DNA of 64,000 nucleotides from Phyllostachys edulis (lineage: Eukaryota > Streptophyta > Magnoliopsida > Poales > Poaceae), in assembly GCA_036346405.1 (NCBI GenBank), contig CM070562.1, positions 64,694,195 to 64,758,194 on the forward strand, in the 5' to 3' direction. Numbering within the stretch: the stretch's first letter is position 1; every line of letters starts with the position of its first letter. Made by a program: the position numbers and the translations under genes. The notes under the pieces are model-generated. The model searched no databases and was not told the origin of the DNA. It worked only from the letters and a program-made list of their open reading frames with translations. Shown piece by piece: positions 43,621-55,388 of the stretch.

Positions 43621-43904
43621 CGGTAAGTATTTATAACCGCACGCTTGAGTTAAAGACATGGCGACCCAACGGTTGCCACCGCTTCGGGAACCGCTCCAAC
43701 AGACAGGTCTGTGAGAGTCGATTGACATTCTTAAATTTGTCCGCTCGAGAAAACCGAGTCTGTCTTTACACCTCAAGCGAAATTATCTTCTTGACCAAGT
43801 CTTTTTCTAGTCAAAAGCAACAGCAATCAGAAAGGATTTGCTTCCGACTACAGTACTGCAACTACTAGGTGATCATAAGATCTCCTATGACCACCTCGTA
43901 AGGA
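43621..43904. other. End of Tat-2 before the Gypsy-B junction
   Basis: No gene. It includes one more degenerate hairpin at about 43872-43897 (GTGATCATAAG...CTATGACCAC). By analogy with Tat-1 the 3' LTR would start at about 43920, so the junction near 43905 removed it. Confidence 0.45.
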
Positions 43905-44640
43905 TTTGCAGCACCTCACTATCGCCCTAGAGATCCTCTGAGAAAATCAGCTATTTGCCAAATTCAGTAAATGTGAATTCTGGTTGGACCAAGTAGCATT
44001 TCTTAGATATAATATATCTGGGAGAGAAATCGAAGTAGATCCTTCCAAAATTAAAACAGACACCTTATGGGAGCATCCAACGAATACCACATGAATTCGA
44101 AGTTTCCTGGGATCCGCAAGATATTATCGGAGGTCTATAACAGGATTTTCCCAAATCACCTCACCCCTCACAAAACTCCTGAAGAAAGACACTAAGTTTG
44201 TATGGACAGACTTATGTGAGAAGTGCTTCCAGGAGTTAAAGCAGCGCTTAACCACTGCACCAATCCTATCCTTGCCTAAAGACGGAATTGAATACGTAGT
44301 GTATTTTGATGCATCGAAATATGGATTAGGGTGTGTGTTAATGCAAGATGAGAAAGTCATCACATATGCTTCGAGACAATTTAGGCTCCATGAGATGAAT
44401 TATCCCACTCATGATCTCAAATTGGGAGTCGTAGTGTTTGCCCTAAAGATCTGGCGACACTATCTCTATGGATCAAAGTGTACCTTGTACAGTGACCATA
44501 AGAGCCTCAAATACATCTTCACCCAGAAACAGCTAAACATGAGGCAAAGAAGATGCTTAGGGTTAATTAAAGATTATGACTTAACCATCAATCACAACAT
44601 AGGAAAAGCTAATGTGGTAACCGATACCCTTAGTAGAAAA
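43905..44640 (+). pseudogene. Gypsy-B reverse transcriptase end and RNase H
   Basis: Begins mid-RT (HLTIALEIL, stop, ENQLFAKFSKCEFWL, VAFLRYNISG), with a second stop near 44090, then RSFLGSARYYRRSI. RNase H is at about 44272-44640: YVVYFDASKYGLGCVL (D), YPTHDLKLGVVVFAL (the expected catalytic Glu is Lys) and CTLYSDHKSLKYI (D), ending KANVVTDTLSRK. The Glu-to-Lys change alone would disable RNase H. Confidence 0.85.
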
Positions 44641-45317
44641 TCCCAATACCATCACCTTTCTGCCGAAAGTCACGCATCGGGTCTAATTCAAGCTTTGGCC
44701 AAAATGAGGATAGAACTGAAGACTAACACCTCCGAAGAGACGATTGCAGCCATGGTATTTCATCCTACGCTTCGTGACCAAATACAAGAGCAACAACTTT
44801 TAGATCCCTTCATCACAGAAGTAATCCAGAGGATTAAGTCGGGCCAACCCTCGGAATTCAATGTCGATGATTCCAGAATCCTATGGCAAAAATCAAGGAT
44901 TTGCTTTCCCGATCACCCACAAATTAAAGAAACCATTCTACGTGAAGCCCATGATGCCCCGTACACCGTGCATCTGGGCAGCACGAAGATGTATAGAGAC
45001 TTAAGGGAAAACTTCTGGTGGACAAAAATGAAGAGAGAAATAGCATAATACGTAAGTCGGTGTGACACCTATCAGAAGGTTAAAACTGAGCATCAATGCC
45101 CAGCGGGATTGCTAAAACCATTGGAAATACCTGAATAGAAATGGAAAGATATGTGTATGGACTTCCCCTCACAGTCAAAAAGAAAGACGCAATATGGGTA
45201 AACGTGGACCGTCTCACCAAATCGGCCCACTTCATTGCCACCAACCAAAAATACTCGATTAATAAACTCACAGAACTCTATGTAGAAAGAATAGTCATAC
45301 TACATGGAGTACCAAAG
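44641..45317 (+). pseudogene. Gypsy-B integrase N-terminal part
   Basis: The zinc-binding domain is at about 44935-45080: REAHDAPYTVHLGSTKMYRDLRENFWW supplies the histidines. After a stop at 45046-45048, CDTYQKVK follows, where the second Cys of CxxC is Tyr. The start of the core is frameshifted (KWKDMCMDFPSQS...). It is interrupted at 45317 by a solo LTR, at the codons for HGVPK. Confidence 0.8.
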
Positions 45318-46920
45318 TGAAGGGATACGGGTAGGCTACGATTGCAGCAATTCAAAAATTCTACCACGTAAACCAAGAAGCCAAGCAAGAAGATGATCAT
45401 AGATCGTTACCACCAGACACGCAGAGCAGCGGAAGAAGAGTTGGAGCAGCCTGGTCCAACGTAGAGCACATCGATATAGTGGTCGTAGTCGATCGTCCAA
45501 TGTTGAGCACGTCAATGCAGTGGTCGTAGTCGATCGGCTAGCGTCCTCACGAGTCGATCGTCTCCTCCAGCAACATCTACAATTCCTTATGAAGATCGCG
45601 GATCATCCTTAAGTGCAATAGCAACCGCAGTAGCGCATCTACGGTATCCACACGTCCAGGAAAGGAACAACCGTACGCCGGCGTGCTAGCACCAAGTCGC
45701 ACGGTAGAGCTCTCAGGAAGATGGCGGCTAGGGTTTCGGTGGAGCAACTCACGTCAACTCGTCTGTTGTCCCAACAGCCTCATGCATCTCCTTATATAGT
45801 GCCCATGACGGATCCTATCCGAACATATTTTGTTCCAACCCGTTAAGTGTGTGACCCTATAGGTTCATGCATAATCGGTTGTGACTCGGAAATCCTTTCC
45901 AACCACGACTCGTTAGCGTTTCCTAGCAGAACATAGCGATTCCTGAATACACACAAATTATATCGGACGAACCTTAATGCAATATGATCTCTACGACCAT
46001 GTCCATATCACTAACGACCAGGTATCTCCATACGACTAGTTCATATTTGGTCTGGACCAATTCGTAACTCCTTACAACCAGGTTTTGACCACTTAGCGAC
46101 CATGTTCGACCAGCCTACGACTAGCTCGTATTTCCATATGACTAGTCTGTATCTGATCGAACTGAAAAACCTTCTCATGTATTCTCCCTTTGGCTCAAGA
46201 TATTTGGTTGAACTCCAGGTGAGATGTTGTGTCATCCATGGACTGTTCAATATTTTTTCGATCGAGTGTCGGATAACTTCACGTGGTCGAACACTTCGAC
46301 CACTAGTGGCATAGCCATGCACTTACTTTATCCGACCACAACGAGGGGCCTAGAGACATCTCTCCTGTTATGTTAGGAGGGGCAAATCTCATATCCGACC
46401 GGTCATATTCCTCCGCATGTTTCATAGTATACCCGAAAGCTACCTTTGTAACTACCCAATTACGGAATAACGTTTGGTAACCCCTAAGAGTACTATTACA
46501 CATGTAGGAAATCATGCTGATCTCAGGTCTAAGGATTATACAACATCATTGCTTGAGACCAACTAACGACACATAGAATCATAACAATCTCAATAGTGTC
46601 TCAAGGTGGGTCTTATCCAACACCATGTTCTCTAACATGTGTACATATTATTGGTTTGATATCTCTATATCCATGACCTGTGAAACATAGTCATCAACCA
46701 ATATATATGCTAGTCTATTCATATGTGTCCTCATATGTTTCCAACCAGGGAACATTTAAGAATAATCATCGTAAAAATATAGAGTTTCACAATCAAGTCA
46801 CATACTTGATAATGAATATTAACGATATTATTCTAGGAACAAGATAACATATTATCCAATATTATGAACATAATGAAATATAATCATCTCTATGATTGGC
46901 TCTAGGGCATATTTCCAACA
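45318..46920 (-). mobile_element. Solo LTR, Angela/BARE-like Copia, with target duplication CAAAG
   Basis: On the minus strand it starts TGTTGGAAATATGCCCTAGAG, the hallmark of Angela/BARE LTRs, and ends CGTATCCCTTCA. CAAAG flanks it perfectly at 45313-45317 and 46921-46925. No internal sequence remains, so it arose by recombination between two LTRs. A minus-strand TATATAAGGAG lies at about 45785-45796. Confidence 0.92.
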
Positions 46921-46931
46921 CAAAGACCATC

Positions 46932-48744
46932 TGTTGGACCGAAAAGGCGACTAGAGGGGGGGTGAATAGGAGCTCAAAAACTTTTTCACTTGAATGGATT
47001 CAACTTGTAAATCACTTCAATAGCTATGAGAGCTATGAAGATCAATGATTGCCACAGAGGAAGTCTTGTGTTGAATCCACTCTTAACCCCCAAAGCTCAG
47101 CAAACAAAATCGAAGAAGTGCTGAAAAATCAGGGAAATCGGAACAACCGCAGTAAACGGGCGATCAGATCGATTGTCCCGAAACGACGAACAGCGAAAAC
47201 CAAAATTGGCACAACTTTTGATCCACTTGGCCAAACGCTACGAGATTTGAAACACACCTTCCCAAAGAGGTTAGGAACCTATTCCAAGCAAAGAATGACT
47301 AGATCCACGTCAAAGTTCCTACCTTTCTTGAATTGAACGAAAGAGGTTTCAAAACCGAAGTTTCAACCTAAACATGATCTAAACCTTGCTCGTGGGTGAT
47401 GAATGATCAAGATGATCCTAGATGGGTTCCTACATGTCACAGCAAGTTAGATCACGGCAAGAAACCAAACAAAACTCATGGATCAAAGAAACACCTCAAA
47501 TCATCAAATAGAGAGAAAGAAAGCAAATAGACTCATCTTGGAGAGAACTTTCTTTGGATTGATTTGATATGGTATTGGTTTACAGCCACTCCATCAAGGA
47601 GGACAAAGACTCAATACATGAGCACGAAATCAAATCCAACTCTCTAGAACCCTAACCTCCACTAATCCTCTCCCTAAGCAAACTAGGGTTTCAAACACAA
47701 TGAAAGGGTTGAGGTGGTCATTCAAAGACACCCCTATTTATAGTGGAGACTTAGACCTTCTAGAAGAGTAACCCCTAATGGGCTCCTGCTAAGGCCCAAA
47801 ACAAACGGGTCACACACGCACGCATCTCAAAGCGCCGCTTTCACTTTTCTTGACCTAATCCACTTCTTGACGACCGACTTGGCGCGCGGGTTGGCATTAG
47901 GTCACCAAGGCGATTTGGTGAAATTACCAAAATACCCTTCTCGATCTTTTGCAAAGACCGAGTCCCATCTTTGTGAAGCACCTCCCATGCTTCGCCACGT
48001 AGGTTGATCCAATGCTCTCTTCATGTCGGCAAGTCTCTCCCATCCGCTCCCACCAAACCACCATGGCACTTGCACCACCCCCGCCGCTTGATCGAACTCC
48101 GTCAGACCGAATCGCCTGTTCGGTCACCTTTTGTCCTCTTGCGCCATGCTTGACTCCATTGACCTCACCCGCATCCCCGATCGCTCGACCTCAACTCTCC
48201 AAGCTTAGTCCCGATCATCCTCGCTGACCGCCATTGACCTCCAAGCAACCTCGCACATCAATAGACAAAGAAATCGAATCCGGAACAAGTTCTTCACAAC
48301 TTGACCCACGTTAGTCAAAACATGCATCATGCAACACATATGCCATGAAACCCATGAACTTGACCTAACCCAAAAGCAATTCTCCAATAGAAATGACAAT
48401 CAAGACAAAATCGGTATTATCAGCCATGTTATGGCTTCAGATTATCAAGATCATGCAGTAGTATCAAGATCCATAATCATGGTCGCATCGCTACCTCAGA
48501 GAAACCAAAACTCAAATTACACTCGCTCGAAATATCAAACCGCCACCTAAAACTCGAACGACGGATTCGGTCATACCGCCAAGTATCTTATGGTCAGACA
48601 TGATGCGGTCTGCATCACTGCTACACGTTACAGATGACCGAAAATCCTGACACTTGCAGAAAACGCTGTTTCAACAAACCAAAAACGACATTGCCAATTG
48701 TAACATCATCCTAAGATCTCAGGCATATCCCCATGATATCCACA
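46932..48744 (-). mobile_element. Solo LTR, SIRE-lineage, with target duplication CCATC
   Basis: Same layout as the SIRE-1 LTR: plus-strand start TGTTGGACCGAAAAGGCG (SIRE-1: TGTAGGACCTGAAGGCGC) and end GATATCCACA. CCATC flanks it at 46927-46931 and 48745-48749. A minus-strand CTATAAATAGGGGTG is at about 47726-47740. Diverged from SIRE-1, so an independent insertion. Confidence 0.92.
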
Positions 48745-48749
48745 CCATC

Positions 48750-49382
48750 ACGTCCGATAGAGGATCAGTGTTTACTTTTGGTTTTTTGAAAAGCTTACAC
48801 ACTGCCTTGTGCACCAAACTCAATTTTAGCACGGCCTATCACCCACAGACTAATGGCCAGACTAAAAGGGTAAATTAGATCCTAGAGGACATGCTACGGG
48901 CATGTGTATTGAATTTTGGAGATTCTTGGGAAAAACATTTAGCCCTGGCAGAATTCGCATACAATAATACCTACCAAGCTAGTATTCTGATGGCACCGTA
49001 CAAAGCCCTCTATGGCAGAAAATATAGGTCACCTATTTGTTGGTATGAAGTTGGAGAAAGACCGTTATTGGGCCCTGAACTCGTACGAGAGAACGACGAG
49101 AAAATTCAGTTAATTCGAGAACGTCTCAAGATTGCCCAAAGTAGGCAAAAGAGCAACATAGATAAACATAGAAGAGACTTAGAATTCGAAGTTGGGGATT
49201 ATGTGTATTTGAAGGTAACACCTATGCGCGGAGTGCGTCGATTCGGATTAAAAGAAAAACTAAGTCGACGATATATCGGACCATTTCGGATTTTAGAGCA
49301 TAAAGGCACCCGAGCATACAAATTGGAATTACCGAGCCAACTATCGAGAATCCACGACGTATTCCATGTCGCCCAGCTTTGA
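48750..49382 (+). pseudogene. Gypsy-B integrase core end and C-terminal domain
   Basis: Resumes with ITSDRGSVFTFGFLKSL (second catalytic Asp), then STAYHPQTNGQTKRVN and a stop, where the catalytic Glu of the usual TERVN is Lys. 48891-49382 continues with LALAEFAYNNTYQASI, KALYGRKYRSPICWYEVG, GDYVYLKVTPMRGVRRFG, SRRYIGPFRILE and IHDVFHVAQL, then a stop. Confidence 0.85.
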
Positions 49383-49615
49383 AAATGCCTAAGGGAGCCC
49401 TCACATCACCTAACCAATCTGGACATACCACTACAAGATGATCTAACCTACGAAGAACACCCAATGAAGATCCTGGCTACAGATGACCAAAAATTAAGGA
49501 ACAGGACGATCCGTTCGTGCAAAGTACAATGGAAGAATCACTCTGTAGATGAAGCTACGTGGGAAAACAAGGAAGAACTACGCGAAGCCTACCCAACCTG
49601 TTCAAGTGAGATCTA
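49383..49615 (+). pseudogene. Gypsy-B chromodomain-like C-terminus
   Basis: In frame after one stop: KCLREPSHHL, DDLTYEEHPMKIL, then SCKVQWKNHSVDEATWENKEEL and a terminal stop after SSEI. Matches the Gypsy-A tail in design. Confidence 0.75.
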
Positions 49616-49636
49616 AATTTCAAGGACGAAATTTTT

Positions 49637-49650
49637 CTAGGGGGGGAGGA
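49637..49650 (+). promoter_or_regulatory. Gypsy-B polypurine tract
   Basis: CTAGGGGGGGAGGA lies directly before the LTR start TGTGAGAACCC. Confidence 0.85.
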
Positions 49651-50868
49651 TGTGAGAACCCTAACAATTAAATTAAGTTAAACAACAATAATCGATTATT
49701 AAGCAGTAAATTAAAATTCATCTAAACAAAAACAAAACATAATCTCATATTGATATCGAACGCATCATCAAACAAATTCATTCTTGTTATATTCTCAAGT
49801 GTTCATCAAACACAAATGACAATATAAATTATTACAACAAAACTAAATCATTAATACCATCTCAAATTCATTTACAAAAATCCATTACAAGCGAAAGTAA
49901 AATATTACAAACTTGGGGTTAATTACAAGAATTCGTCGCAAGCAGAAATAAAACAAGAATACAATCTCTAAATTTACTACAAGAATTATTTACATCAGAT
50001 GAGAATACAAATTACAACTATTGGATACATTACAAAAGAATAAAATAAAATCTTCATGCATACCATCAAAGCCTCCCTCGCATCCTTGTCCATATATCAC
50101 CAGCCATCGAAACCCTTTCCCCGACCCAATCCAAAACCCTACACAGATTTCCCTCGACCGCCAAACAACCAATAGAATAGCAGCAAAAACAAAAGCTAAA
50201 TAGAAAATGGAAGTAAAGAAAGGATTGTCGTCAGATCACGGGAAGATCATCAAGGTTCCCAGACCAACCAAAGTCAGTTAGCACCGTCTCACCTTCATAG
50301 GTTTCATCACCCAGCGTTTATTAGAATCCGACACCCACGTCATACCGACTTACCTTCGCTACACAAAATCCAAGAAATAGTATTTGACGCATCCTTTGGA
50401 CCAAAGGTCCATAGCCACATAGCCCACAGTGAGGGAGAAATGGATAAGCAAGGGGTGTTATAGTCATGAACATGCCAAAGGAGAGAGCACAACCAAAGTC
50501 CCCCCACATAAAACCATTTTCCACTTCACAGCCAACCTCACAAGCCATTTTCATTTTTCATTCAGTCACAACCGAGAGCACAAGCTCAAGCAGAACCCAC
50601 TGCCTTCCCAAAAACCAACACAAGCCTTAGCTCACAACAAAGCAAAGTCAAAGCCAGTTCAAACCAAGAGCAAGCAACAAGCTAGCCAAGCAAGCTCCAC
50701 CAGCACCCACTGCCCTCCCAAGGCAACACAAGCAAGCACTAGCCAAGCCTCACCATCACACCATTTTCTTAACCAAACAAGTCCACGAAGAGATAGCGAC
50801 GGAGAAGGGGAGCAAAGGAGATGGGGAAGACCCAGGAAGCAAGAACGGCGACAGGGACGGCTTCAAAC
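49651..50868 (+). repeat. Gypsy-B 3' LTR, left part
   Basis: Starts TGTGAGAACCCTAAC after the polypurine tract. AT-rich for about 0.5 kb, then CA/AG-rich (many CAAGC and CCAAC). The 204-residue frame at 50429-51043 crosses into the neighbouring Copia LTR and is not a gene. It is interrupted by the Ale-like Copia at the target CATCA. Confidence 0.8.
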
Positions 50869-50873
50869 CATCA
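50869..50873 (+). repeat. Target duplication CATCA, left copy
   Basis: CATCA immediately precedes the Copia LTR start TGTTAGTC. The matching copy lies inverted at 63386-63390 (TGATG). Confidence 0.75.
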
Positions 50874-51103
50874 TGTTAGTCGGCTACACACGCCTGCATG
50901 GATGCTGCTCACGTCCCACATCTTACGGCATGCAACCAACAGTACATGCGCGTCATGGGCTCGGCAGGCCACTGCCGATCCACTTTCTTAGCTTTTTTCT
51001 GTTGCTAGCGTTCTCATGTACTTATCCATTGATGTACTACTGATGTACTACATATACATGAATACAATGAGAATACAGGTGTGCTGCCATTATACATTTA
51101 TCA
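50874..51103 (+). repeat. 5' LTR of Copia-2
   Basis: TGTTAGTCGGC...ACATTTATCA, 230 bp. Its last ~200 bp match the reverse complement of 63391-63585 at high identity. It carries a small internal tandem copy of TGATGTACTAC absent from the other LTR. Confidence 0.85.
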
Positions 51104-51115
51104 TGGTATCATACT
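51104..51115 (+). promoter_or_regulatory. Primer-binding site of Copia-2
   Basis: TGGTATCATACT directly follows the LTR; its start matches initiator-tRNA-Met sites of Copia elements. Confidence 0.75.
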
Positions 51116-51137
51116 ACTAGCGATCCCCTTCCCAGTA

Positions 51138-51974
51138 ATGAGTGAAATCGGTTCTCCATCAGCTCCCGCCGCCGGCGATGGCACAACTGGTTCCACAGCA
51201 CTCTCCTCCACATCTTCTTCCTCTACCTCTTCCCAGAGCACCTCTATCTTCGCTCCTTCCACTCTAGCTCTCTAGGTCGGCAACATCAAGGCCTTCATTC
51301 CCATAGTTCTGGACCTTCAGGTCCCGAATTACTCCCAGTGGAGACATCTCTTCCTCGTCCATCTCGGCCGATACTCTCTGCGCCATCACGTCGATGGCTC
51401 GGATGCCACCCACGATGACCAAAGCGTAAGTGCAGGAGGACTACATTGTTCTCCAATGGTTGTATACAACCATCTCCACCGAAGTGCTCCAGATGGTGAT
51501 GAATCCTCGACTCCACGGCAGACGCACATGGCACTAACTCGAGGGCTTGTTCGCGACAATGAACCGGCCGTGCCATCCACCTCGAAGCGAACTCACAAGG
51601 CCAGGTAAGGTGATATGACTGTGTCCGCGTACTATCACCGTCTCAAGTCTCTAGCAAACGCATTGCGCGACATTGGTCACCCAATCTCGGATCAGACTCT
51701 GGTCCTCACCTTGCTGCACGGCATCAGCGATAAGTACACCGTCCATGCCTCCATGATCCCACTGCTCAAGCCCTTCCCCACGTTCCTCGAGGCCCGCTCC
51801 ACATTCATGCTCGAGGAACTGGCGCAGTCAGCCAAGGCGATGAACCCCACGGCTCTAGTCACTCATCGTACTCCTACAGGTCCTCCATCTGGTTCATCTT
51901 TCTCGACGAGCTCCGGCACTCGCACCTCCAATAGTTGGACCTCCAACAAGAAAGACAAGGGCAAACCGAAGTAG
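51138..51974 (+). pseudogene. Copia-2 gag
   Basis: The ATG at 51138 (MSEIGSPSAPAAGDG) follows the primer site, which makes it the likely start. A stop at 51273 and frame shifts follow. 51615-51974 holds the UBN2-like capsid core (VSAYYHRLKSLANALRDIGHPISDQTLVLTLLHGI, FLEARSTFMLEEL). No zinc knuckle seen. Confidence 0.8.
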
Positions 51975-52560
51975 TACAACAGTTCGGGCTGCCCGCAGGG
52001 TCCTCTGGCGCCCCGACCAACCTCGGATCGAATGGTGCAAACTGCCCTCGCTTGGTCTCCCGCGCCTTGGCAAGGCGGATGGCCCGGTGGTCCTCATCCT
52101 TCCGATGGCCCGGGACTTCTAGGATCGCGACCCCCACCCCAAGCGTACACGAGCTTTGCTCCAATGCATCCGCCTGCATCAACTCCACCGTCGTTTCCCC
52201 AACAGCCACCTGCATGGGACCAGTCTGCCCTCATCAATGCTTTCAACAACTTGTCTGCCCAAGGTGGTGGATCCGAGTGGGTCTTCGCCTCCAGCGCATC
52301 CGTGCACATGGCTTCCGATCCGGGTATGCTGTCATTCGTAAATTCTACACATTCTATTCCTCCCATTCTTGTCGGTAATGGCTCTGCATTACCTGTTTCG
52401 CACTTCGGCCATGCATCTATATCTACTCCATCTTCCTCCTTTCATCTGAGAAATGTCCTCATAGCACCTTCTTTAATAAAAAAATCTCATCTCTGTGCGT
52501 CGTTTCACAACTGATAATCACTGTTCTATTGAATTTGATCCTTTTGGGTTGTCTGTGAAG
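51975..52560 (+). pseudogene. Copia-2 gag tail and protease
   Basis: A Pro/Gly/Trp-rich tail (WSPAPWQGGWPGG) leads to the protease site, which reads WVFASSASVHMASDPGML at about 52280. The family pattern has D-[ST]-G here, so both the catalytic Asp and the Gly are replaced. ILVGNGSALPVSHFGHASI follows. Confidence 0.75.
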
Positions 52561-53600
52561 GATCTTCGCACAAGGGAGGAGATTCTTCGGTGCAATAATG
52601 TTGGCGATCTCTATCCTTTGCGCCACGACAACTCATCTTCGCCACCCACAGCCCTCGCCACTTTCGCTGCCTCCGTCGATGTTTGGCTCCGTCGATGTTT
52701 GGCACCGTCGTCTCGGACACCCAAATAGCTTCACTGTCTCAGCTTTACTTAAAGAACTTTCTATTCCATGTAATAACAAGCATCATGTTCCTGCTCTTTG
52801 TGAGGCTTGTCAACAGGGCAAACATGTTAGACTCCCCTTCTCTCCTTCAATAACATGTACTTCCTCACCATTTGAATTATTGCACTGCGATCTTTGGACA
52901 TCTCCGGTGCCTAGTGTTTCGGGGTATAAATTTTATCTTGTCATTCTAGATGATTATACCCACTTCATATGGACCTTCCCCCTCCTTTTCAAATCAGACG
53001 TTCACTCTGTATTTCTCAACTTTCACAACTACGTCTCTACTCACTTTGCCACACCTATCAAATATCTTCAATGTGACAACGAGAAAGAGTTTGATAACTC
53101 TAACAACCGTGCCTCCTTCCATCGTTATGGGGCATTCTGCCCCGTTTCTCCTGCCCTTATACCTCCCAACAGAATGGAAAGGCTGAACGGGCTTTGCACA
53201 CCATCAATGATGTCATACGCACACTCCTATTGCAAGCACAGCTGTCGGTGCGTTATTGGGCGAAGCTCTTCGCACAGCTACATACTTGCTAAATATTCGC
53301 CCAACAAAAGCCCTACCATCCCTTACCCCCTACGAGTTCCTTTATCACTCTCCACCCTCCTATGACCACCTCCGAATTTTCAGGTGTTTATGCTACCTAA
53401 ATACCTCGGCAACTACTCCCCACAAACTGGCTCCTCGTTCTCTCCCATTCTCGGGTATTCGATCGAACACAGGGGCTATCGTTGCCCGCATGTCTCTTCT
53501 GGTAGAGTCATCATCTCGCGGCATGTCGTGTTCAACGAGAACACGTTCCCCTTCCAACGTCTATCTCGTCCACCTTCATCTACCCCTGAGGTAGCCTCCG
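52561..53600 (+). pseudogene. Copia-2 GAG-pre-integrase and integrase
   Basis: VDVWHRRLGHPN at about 52690 and CEACQQGKHVRLPF at about 52805 give the HHCC zinc module. Core: FELLHCDLWTSPVPSVSG (D), FYLVILDDYTHFIWTFPL and KYLQCDNEKEFDN (D). The Glu motif near 53165 is frameshifted. 53256-53594 holds EALRTATYLLNIRPTKAL in another frame. Confidence 0.85.
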
Positions 53601-54640
53601 ACATGCTTCGGCCACTCTTCCACTACCTCCCACAGTCCATCTGCCTGACCCTGTTCCTTGCACTCCCCTCGTGCATGGCCCTCTGCGCAAACCCCGGTGC
53701 TTGTGCCACCTCTCAACTCCTCAGCGCCTCCCACCACTCCGTCTGCACTGGTCAACTCACCAGAACGCTATCCACCAGCAAACCCACCCAAGATTCCCTC
53801 CAACGCCATCCCTGTTCCGTGCCCCGCCAATCAACACTCGATGCGCACTCGCGCAAAGACCGGTTTCGGTATCCCGGTTCAGCGATTGAACCTCATCGTT
53901 GCGTCTATCTCTCCTATACCCTCATCTTACAAAGCTGCTTTGCTCGATCCCCACTGGACTCAGGCTATGCGTGAGGAGTTCAATGCATTGGTCCAGAATG
54001 ACACTTGGCGTCTTGTTCCTCGGCCGGTCGGCGCGAATGTTGTTACGGGGAAATGGGTGTACCGCAACAAATTTCACTCCGACGGTTCTCTCACTAGGTA
54101 CAAAGCGCGATGGGTTGTCCACGGCTACTCATAGCAGCCCAGGATTGATTACGACGAGATGTTTAGTCTGGTCGTTAAATCAAGCACCATTCGTGTCGTA
54201 CTTAGTCTTGTCGTCTCCTCCTCTTGGCCCATTCACCAACTTGATGTGAAGAACGCATTTCTCCATGGCACTTTACAAGAAACTGTCTACTGTCAGCAAC
54301 CACAAGGTTTCGCCAACTCCACCCATCCCAACTTCGTCTGCCTCCTCCAAAGATCTCTATACGGTCTTAAACAAGCCCCTCGGGCTTGGTTCACACGTTT
54401 TGCTTCTTTTCTCCTGTCGATCGGATTCACTGCTTCACGGTCCGACACATCTCTTTTCATATATAACTCGGGCGGTCATGTCGCTTATCTTCTTCTCTAT
54501 GTGGATGACATAGTTCTCACTACATCATCCTCTCCTTTTCTCCATCACATTATTTCATCTCTTAAAGCCGAGTTTTCCATGACCGACTTAGGCACTCTTC
54601 ACCATTTTCTCGGAATCACTATCACATGATCTCCATCTGG
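53601..54640 (+). pseudogene. Copia-2 reverse transcriptase
   Basis: 53658-54134 leads from a Pro-rich linker through MRTRAKTGFGIP and WTQAMREEFNALVQNDTW to GKWVYRNKF, then a TAG stop. 54159-54629 has SWPIHQLDVKNAFLHG, RSLYGLKQAPRAWFTRF, the intact site LLLYVDDIVL and MTDLGTLHHFLGI, then a stop. Confidence 0.88.
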
Positions 54641-55388
54641 TCTGTTCCTCTCCCAACGCCAATATGCTCAAGATCCTCTCCAAGGCCGACAAGTTGGACT
54701 GCCATTCTGTTCGCACACCATCGGACACAGGCCCCAAGCTTTCCGCCGATGGACCTCCTTTGGAGAACCCTTCCCTCTACCGTAGCTTACCTGGTGCCCT
54801 TCAATATATCACTATTACACGCCTTGATCTTGCCTATTCATGCATGATCCCAAAGAGCCTCATCTTGCTCACGTCAAACGTATTCTTCGCTATCTTAAAG
54901 GCACTGCCGACCTTGGCCTCCACATCAAGCCTTCTTCTACACACACTCTGACAGCATACTCCGATGCCGATTGGACCGGCTGCCCCGACACTCGTCGATC
55001 TACATCGGGTTATTGCATCTTCTTGGGTGACAATTTGGTTTCATGGTCGTCAAACGGCAGTTATCGTGTCCTGCTCTCGGTGAAGCGAATACGATCGGCT
55101 ATGCATGCGTTGCGTAAACATGTTGGTTACAGTAGCTACTTGAGGAACTCAAGCGTCCAGTTCAGCATGCTACTCTTGTCTATTGTGACAACATTTCAGT
55201 AGTCTATCTAGCAGCAAACCCGATGCAACATCGACGCACGAAACACATTTAAATTAACATCCATTTTGTGCGTGAGAAGGTTGCCCTGGGACAAGTCCGC
55301 GTTCTACATGTACCAACGAGTTCTCAGTTTGCCGATATTTTGACGAAGGGTCTTCCGACGGCAATCTTCAGTGAGTTTCGATCTAGTC
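54641..55388 (+). pseudogene. Copia-2 RT end and RNase H
   Basis: 54664-54840 has the RT tail (YRSLPGALQYITITRLDLAYS). 54840-55202 is RNase H, starting HDPKEPHLAHVKRILRYLKGTADLGLHI, then AYSDADWTGCPDTRRSTSGYCIFLG. After a stop, NPMQHRRTKHI and SSQFADILTKGLP lead to SEFRSSL, where the long LTR begins. Confidence 0.88.

Larger units (their letters stand above)
16415..43904 (+). mobile_element. Tat-2: Tat-lineage Gypsy element, with two nested insertions
   Basis: The host element of the central 27 kb. Its own parts are 5' LTR 16415-17206, primer site 17209, gag 17248-19460, protease/RT start 19461-20570, RT to integrase 26322-29118, spacer 29119-30203, antisense ORF 30204-30447 and 40994-43620. 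The interruptions are Gypsy-A (20571-26321) and SIRE-1 (30448-40993). The 3' LTR is missing: sequence switches to Gypsy-B near 43905, about where it should start. Frames contain many stops. Confidence 0.8.
43905..50868 (+). mobile_element. Gypsy-B: 5'-truncated chromovirus with two solo LTRs in its integrase
   Basis: RT C-terminus, RNase H and integrase run from 43905 to 45317. They resume at 48750 after two solo LTR insertions and continue to a chromodomain-like end (49615), a polypurine tract and a 3' LTR from 49651. The LTR is interrupted at 50868 by the Ale-like Copia. Its remainder appears to lie inverted at 60265-63385. Confidence 0.8.
50874..55388 (+). mobile_element. Copia-2: small Ale/Retrofit-like Copia element, 3' end displaced
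   Basis: Short 5' LTR, Met-type primer site, gag, protease, integrase, RT and RNase H in Copia order on the plus strand. It is cut at 55388, inside the last codons of pol (SEFRSSL), by a long LTR. The small LTR and the protein wording suggest the Ale/Retrofit lineage. Its 3' end appears inverted at 63391-63605. Confidence 0.85.

Noticed and set aside
50429..51043. 204-residue plus-strand ORF
   Set aside because: It runs across the Gypsy-B LTR and into the Copia-2 LTR through the insertion site, so it cannot be an ancestral gene.
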